From positions 1 through 7,078 of the forward strand of contig JASHWA010000296.1 of assembly GCA_030044325.1 (NCBI GenBank): DNA of 7,078 nt, read 5' to 3'. The DNA is from Bryobacteraceae bacterium (lineage in GTDB: Bacteria; Acidobacteriota; Terriglobia; Bryobacterales; Bryobacteraceae). The notes beneath the pieces were generated by a model. The model was not told the origin of the DNA. It worked only from the letters and a program-made list of their open reading frames with translations, and did not search any database. Below, one piece after another: positions 6,192-7,078 of the stretch. Each line of letters begins with the position of its first letter. Position 1 is the first letter of the stretch. The translations under genes and the position numbers were made by a program.

Positions 6192-6242
6192 TGTTCGATC
6201 CATCACTGTGCGAAACCGGACAGTCGATGGCGAAATCGAACA
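6192..6242 (+). repeat. Long imperfect hairpin downstream of cheB
   Basis: The paired segments from the outside in are: TGTTCGAT (6192-6199) with ATCGAACA (6235-6242); CCATC (6200-6204) with GATGG (6226-6230); ACTGT (6205-6209) with ACAGT (6220-6224); then, past a G-G mismatch, CG (6211-6212) with CG (6217-6218) around an AAAC loop. This gives 20 base pairs in 51 nt, interrupted only by a 4-nt bulge (6231-6234), a 1-nt bulge (6225) and one mismatch. A competing perfect pairing, ACTGTGC (6205-6211) with GCACAGT (6244-6250), could form instead. It starts 34 nt after the cheB stop. It could end or protect the che transcript, or be a mobile palindromic repeat; the absence of a U-tract argues against a classical terminator. 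Confidence 0.5.
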
Positions 6243-6309
6243 GGCACAGTAATTTGTAAAAGATTGCATGCCTCTCTCGTCTTGATCTGAGATGAAGGAA
6301 CACGCCCCG

Positions 6310-6375
6310 ATGTGCGAACGTATGTGGAAGGGGAATTGCACGTTTCTGACGCACCGTCCTGTTTGTCCATGCTGA
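6310..6375 (+). other. Possible 21-residue cysteine-rich leader ORF
   Basis: ATG 6310 opens 21 codons (MCERMWKGN..., ending ...RPVCPC) with AAGGAA at 6294-6299, 10 nt upstream. Four of the 21 residues are Cys (positions 2, 10, 19 and 21). The stop codon ends at base 6375, where the first of three hairpins begins, an arrangement that resembles a translated leader ahead of a structured region. Short ORFs like this occur by chance, and nothing identifies the peptide; confidence is low. Confidence 0.2.
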
Positions 6376-6461
6376 AGAGCCCGATCAACCCCCGCTCTTG
6401 CGGCCATAGCTCCGCAACGAACCGGCAAATACCCGCGGCTTTCACGCGCCCCAGCGGCGCG
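6375..6461 (+). promoter_or_regulatory. Three hairpins in the leader of the TolC-like gene
   Basis: Three perfect 6-bp stems lie in order: AAGAGC (6375-6380) with GCTCTT (6394-6399), loop 13; TTGCGG (6398-6403) with CCGCAA (6412-6417), loop 8; CGCGCC (6445-6450) with GGCGCG (6456-6461), loop 5. The first two share bases 6398-6399 and so cannot both form fully. The third is very GC-rich but is not followed by a T-run. They end 54 nt before the start codon of the TolC-like gene and may form a structured 5' leader. Each stem alone could be chance; the clustering is the only argument. Confidence 0.35.
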
Positions 6462-6515
6462 AGGATTCGCAGCGCTTTCTTGCAGACGTTCCATCTGGAT
6501 TGAAGGGATTTTTCG

Positions 6516-7078
6516 ATGATTCATCTCCGATTTTTCGCGGTGATCCTGGCAGCCGGCGCACTCTCCGCGCAGAGCTTCACGCCGGAAGTCACCATCGGCC
6601 AGCCCCGGCATATTCCGGTCTTCGACCCGGTCATTCGCCCGTTCGGCGCGCTGATTCGTCCCGTTGCACCCGCCAAACTCAACAACTCGACGCGCATCGA
6701 ATCGCTGCTGAGCGGCGGAAATCTGTATCTTTCCGTGGACGACGTGATCGCGCTGACGCTTGAAAACAATCTCGACATCGCCATCCAGCGCTACGGCCCG
6801 TATCTGGCGCGCGAAGTTTTACGCCGCGCCCACGGCGGCGCCCCGCTGCGCAGCGTGAGCCTTCCGGTGCAGGCCGGACCGGTCAGCGTCAGCACCGCGG
6901 GCGTCACCGCGAGCGCGGTGGGAATCGCCGGCGGAGGATCGGGCGTAAGCACCGGCGGCGGAATCGTCACCGCGGTCGGAACCCAGCCGCCCAACCTCGA
7001 TCCCTCCGTCTTCTTCCTCGCCGGTTTCCAGCATCTCACCACGCCCGAAAGCAACACCGGACTGTCGTTCGTCTCGGC
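6516..7078 (+). CDS. TolC-like outer membrane efflux protein, N-terminal part (3' end outside window)
   Basis: The frame is open from ATG 6516 to the window end (187 residues). Residues 1-18 form a signal peptide (short basic start, hydrophobic core, 'LSA' before Gln19), so the product is exported. Residues 72-95, 'LSVDDVIALTLENNLD' then 'IAIQRYGP', match the first helix of outer-membrane efflux (TolC/OEP) proteins, trimeric channels that partner inner-membrane pumps or type I exporters. The 'NNLDIAIQRYGP' form is one I associate with Acidobacteria. Residues 117-157 are an unusual stretch rich in Gly, Ser, Val and Ala with little sequence complexity, where canonical TolC continues helical or enters its first beta hairpin. 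The SD is AAGG(GA) at 6503-6508, 7-9 nt before ATG. The 357-nt gap and hairpins separate it from cheB, so it probably has its own promoter and no chemotaxis role. Confidence 0.8.
   Translation, partial: MIHLRFFAVILAAGALSAQSFTPEVTIGQPRHIPVFDPVIRPFGALIRPVAPAKLNNSTRIESLLSGGNLYLSVDDVIALTLENNLDIAIQRYGPYLAREVLRRAHGGAPLRSVSLPVQAGPVSVSTAGVTASAVGIAGGGSGVSTGGGIVTAVGTQPPNLDPSVFFLAGFQHLTTPESNTGLSFVS

Larger units (their letters stand above)
6159..6515 (+). other. 357-nt intergenic region between cheB and the TolC-like gene
   Basis: No convincing protein gene lies here. By eye it is less GC-rich than the genes, with an AT-richer stretch at about 6250-6268. ORFs that cross it on either strand lack an SD and show no recognisable family. 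The region holds a long imperfect hairpin (6192-6242), a possible 21-codon ORF (6310-6375) and three short perfect hairpins (6375-6461). The promoter of the TolC-like gene is expected here, but I could not find a good pair of -35 and -10 boxes. No hairpin is followed by a clear T-run, so the cheB terminator is also unplaced. Confidence 0.7.

Noticed and set aside
6250..6300. A sigma-70 type promoter for the TolC-like gene (for example TTGCAT at 6264 with TGAGAT at 6288)
   Set aside because: Neither box is a good match and several equally poor pairs can be found, so no promoter is called.
6203..6445. An 80-codon ORF on the - strand in the cheB to TolC-like gap
   Set aside because: It begins with GTG, has no SD, matches no family I recognise and overlaps the hairpin elements.
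6312..6503. A 63-codon + strand ORF just before the TolC-like gene
   Set aside because: It begins with GTG with no well-placed SD of its own, and its translation has no recognisable pattern; it ends 12 nt before ATG 6516 probably by chance.
4638..6611. A 657-codon open frame on the - strand, antisense to cheX and cheB
   Set aside because: It is the same kind of GC-bias shadow: low-complexity composition, no family features, and it runs across well-conserved + strand genes.

Overview
The window is a compact chemotaxis operon, all on the + strand, followed by the start of an unrelated outer-membrane efflux gene. By eye it is GC-rich with strong third-position G/C bias, so every real gene has long shadow ORFs. 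The mix of CheD and a CheX-type phosphatase with no CheZ, and the N-terminus of the last gene (a TolC-type protein with 'LENNLDIAIQRYGP'), suggests an acidobacterium of the Solibacter/Bryobacter kind. That placement rests on remembered family features, not on a search.

Layout: 2-772, the 3' end of a methyl-accepting chemotaxis protein (MCP) with an intact signalling hairpin and a C-terminal CheR-tether-like tail; 792-1301, cheW; 1326-3023, cheA with no recognisable P2 domain; 3020-3835, cheR; 3838-4716, one open frame encoding CheD joined to CheY; 4713-5126, a CheX-type CheY-P phosphatase; 5127-6158, cheB. Junctions from cheA to cheB are overlapping or nearly abutting (ATGA overlaps at cheA/cheR and at the cheD-cheY/cheX junction, 2 nt at cheR/cheD, 0 nt at cheX/cheB), as expected for one translationally coupled transcript. 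Then come 357 nt without a convincing gene (6159-6515) but with several hairpins, and from 6516 a secreted TolC-like protein that runs off the window.

Together the genes make a full signalling loop: receptor and CheW activate CheA; CheA phosphorylates the CheY domain and CheB; CheR methylates and CheB demethylates or deamidates the receptor; CheD deamidates receptor glutamines; CheX removes phosphate from CheY. No flagellar or pilus genes are visible, so the output (swimming, twitching or another process) cannot be told from this window.

The points most worth a second look are: (1) the in-frame CheD-CheY fusion, with a near-ideal Shine-Dalgarno and ATG inside the same frame that could also yield free CheY; (2) a perfect 12-bp inverted repeat that places the cheA ribosome-binding site and start codon in its loop and begins at the base after the cheW stop codon; (3) a long imperfect hairpin after cheB and three further hairpins ahead of the TolC-like gene, the first beginning at the stop of a possible cysteine-rich 21-codon ORF.
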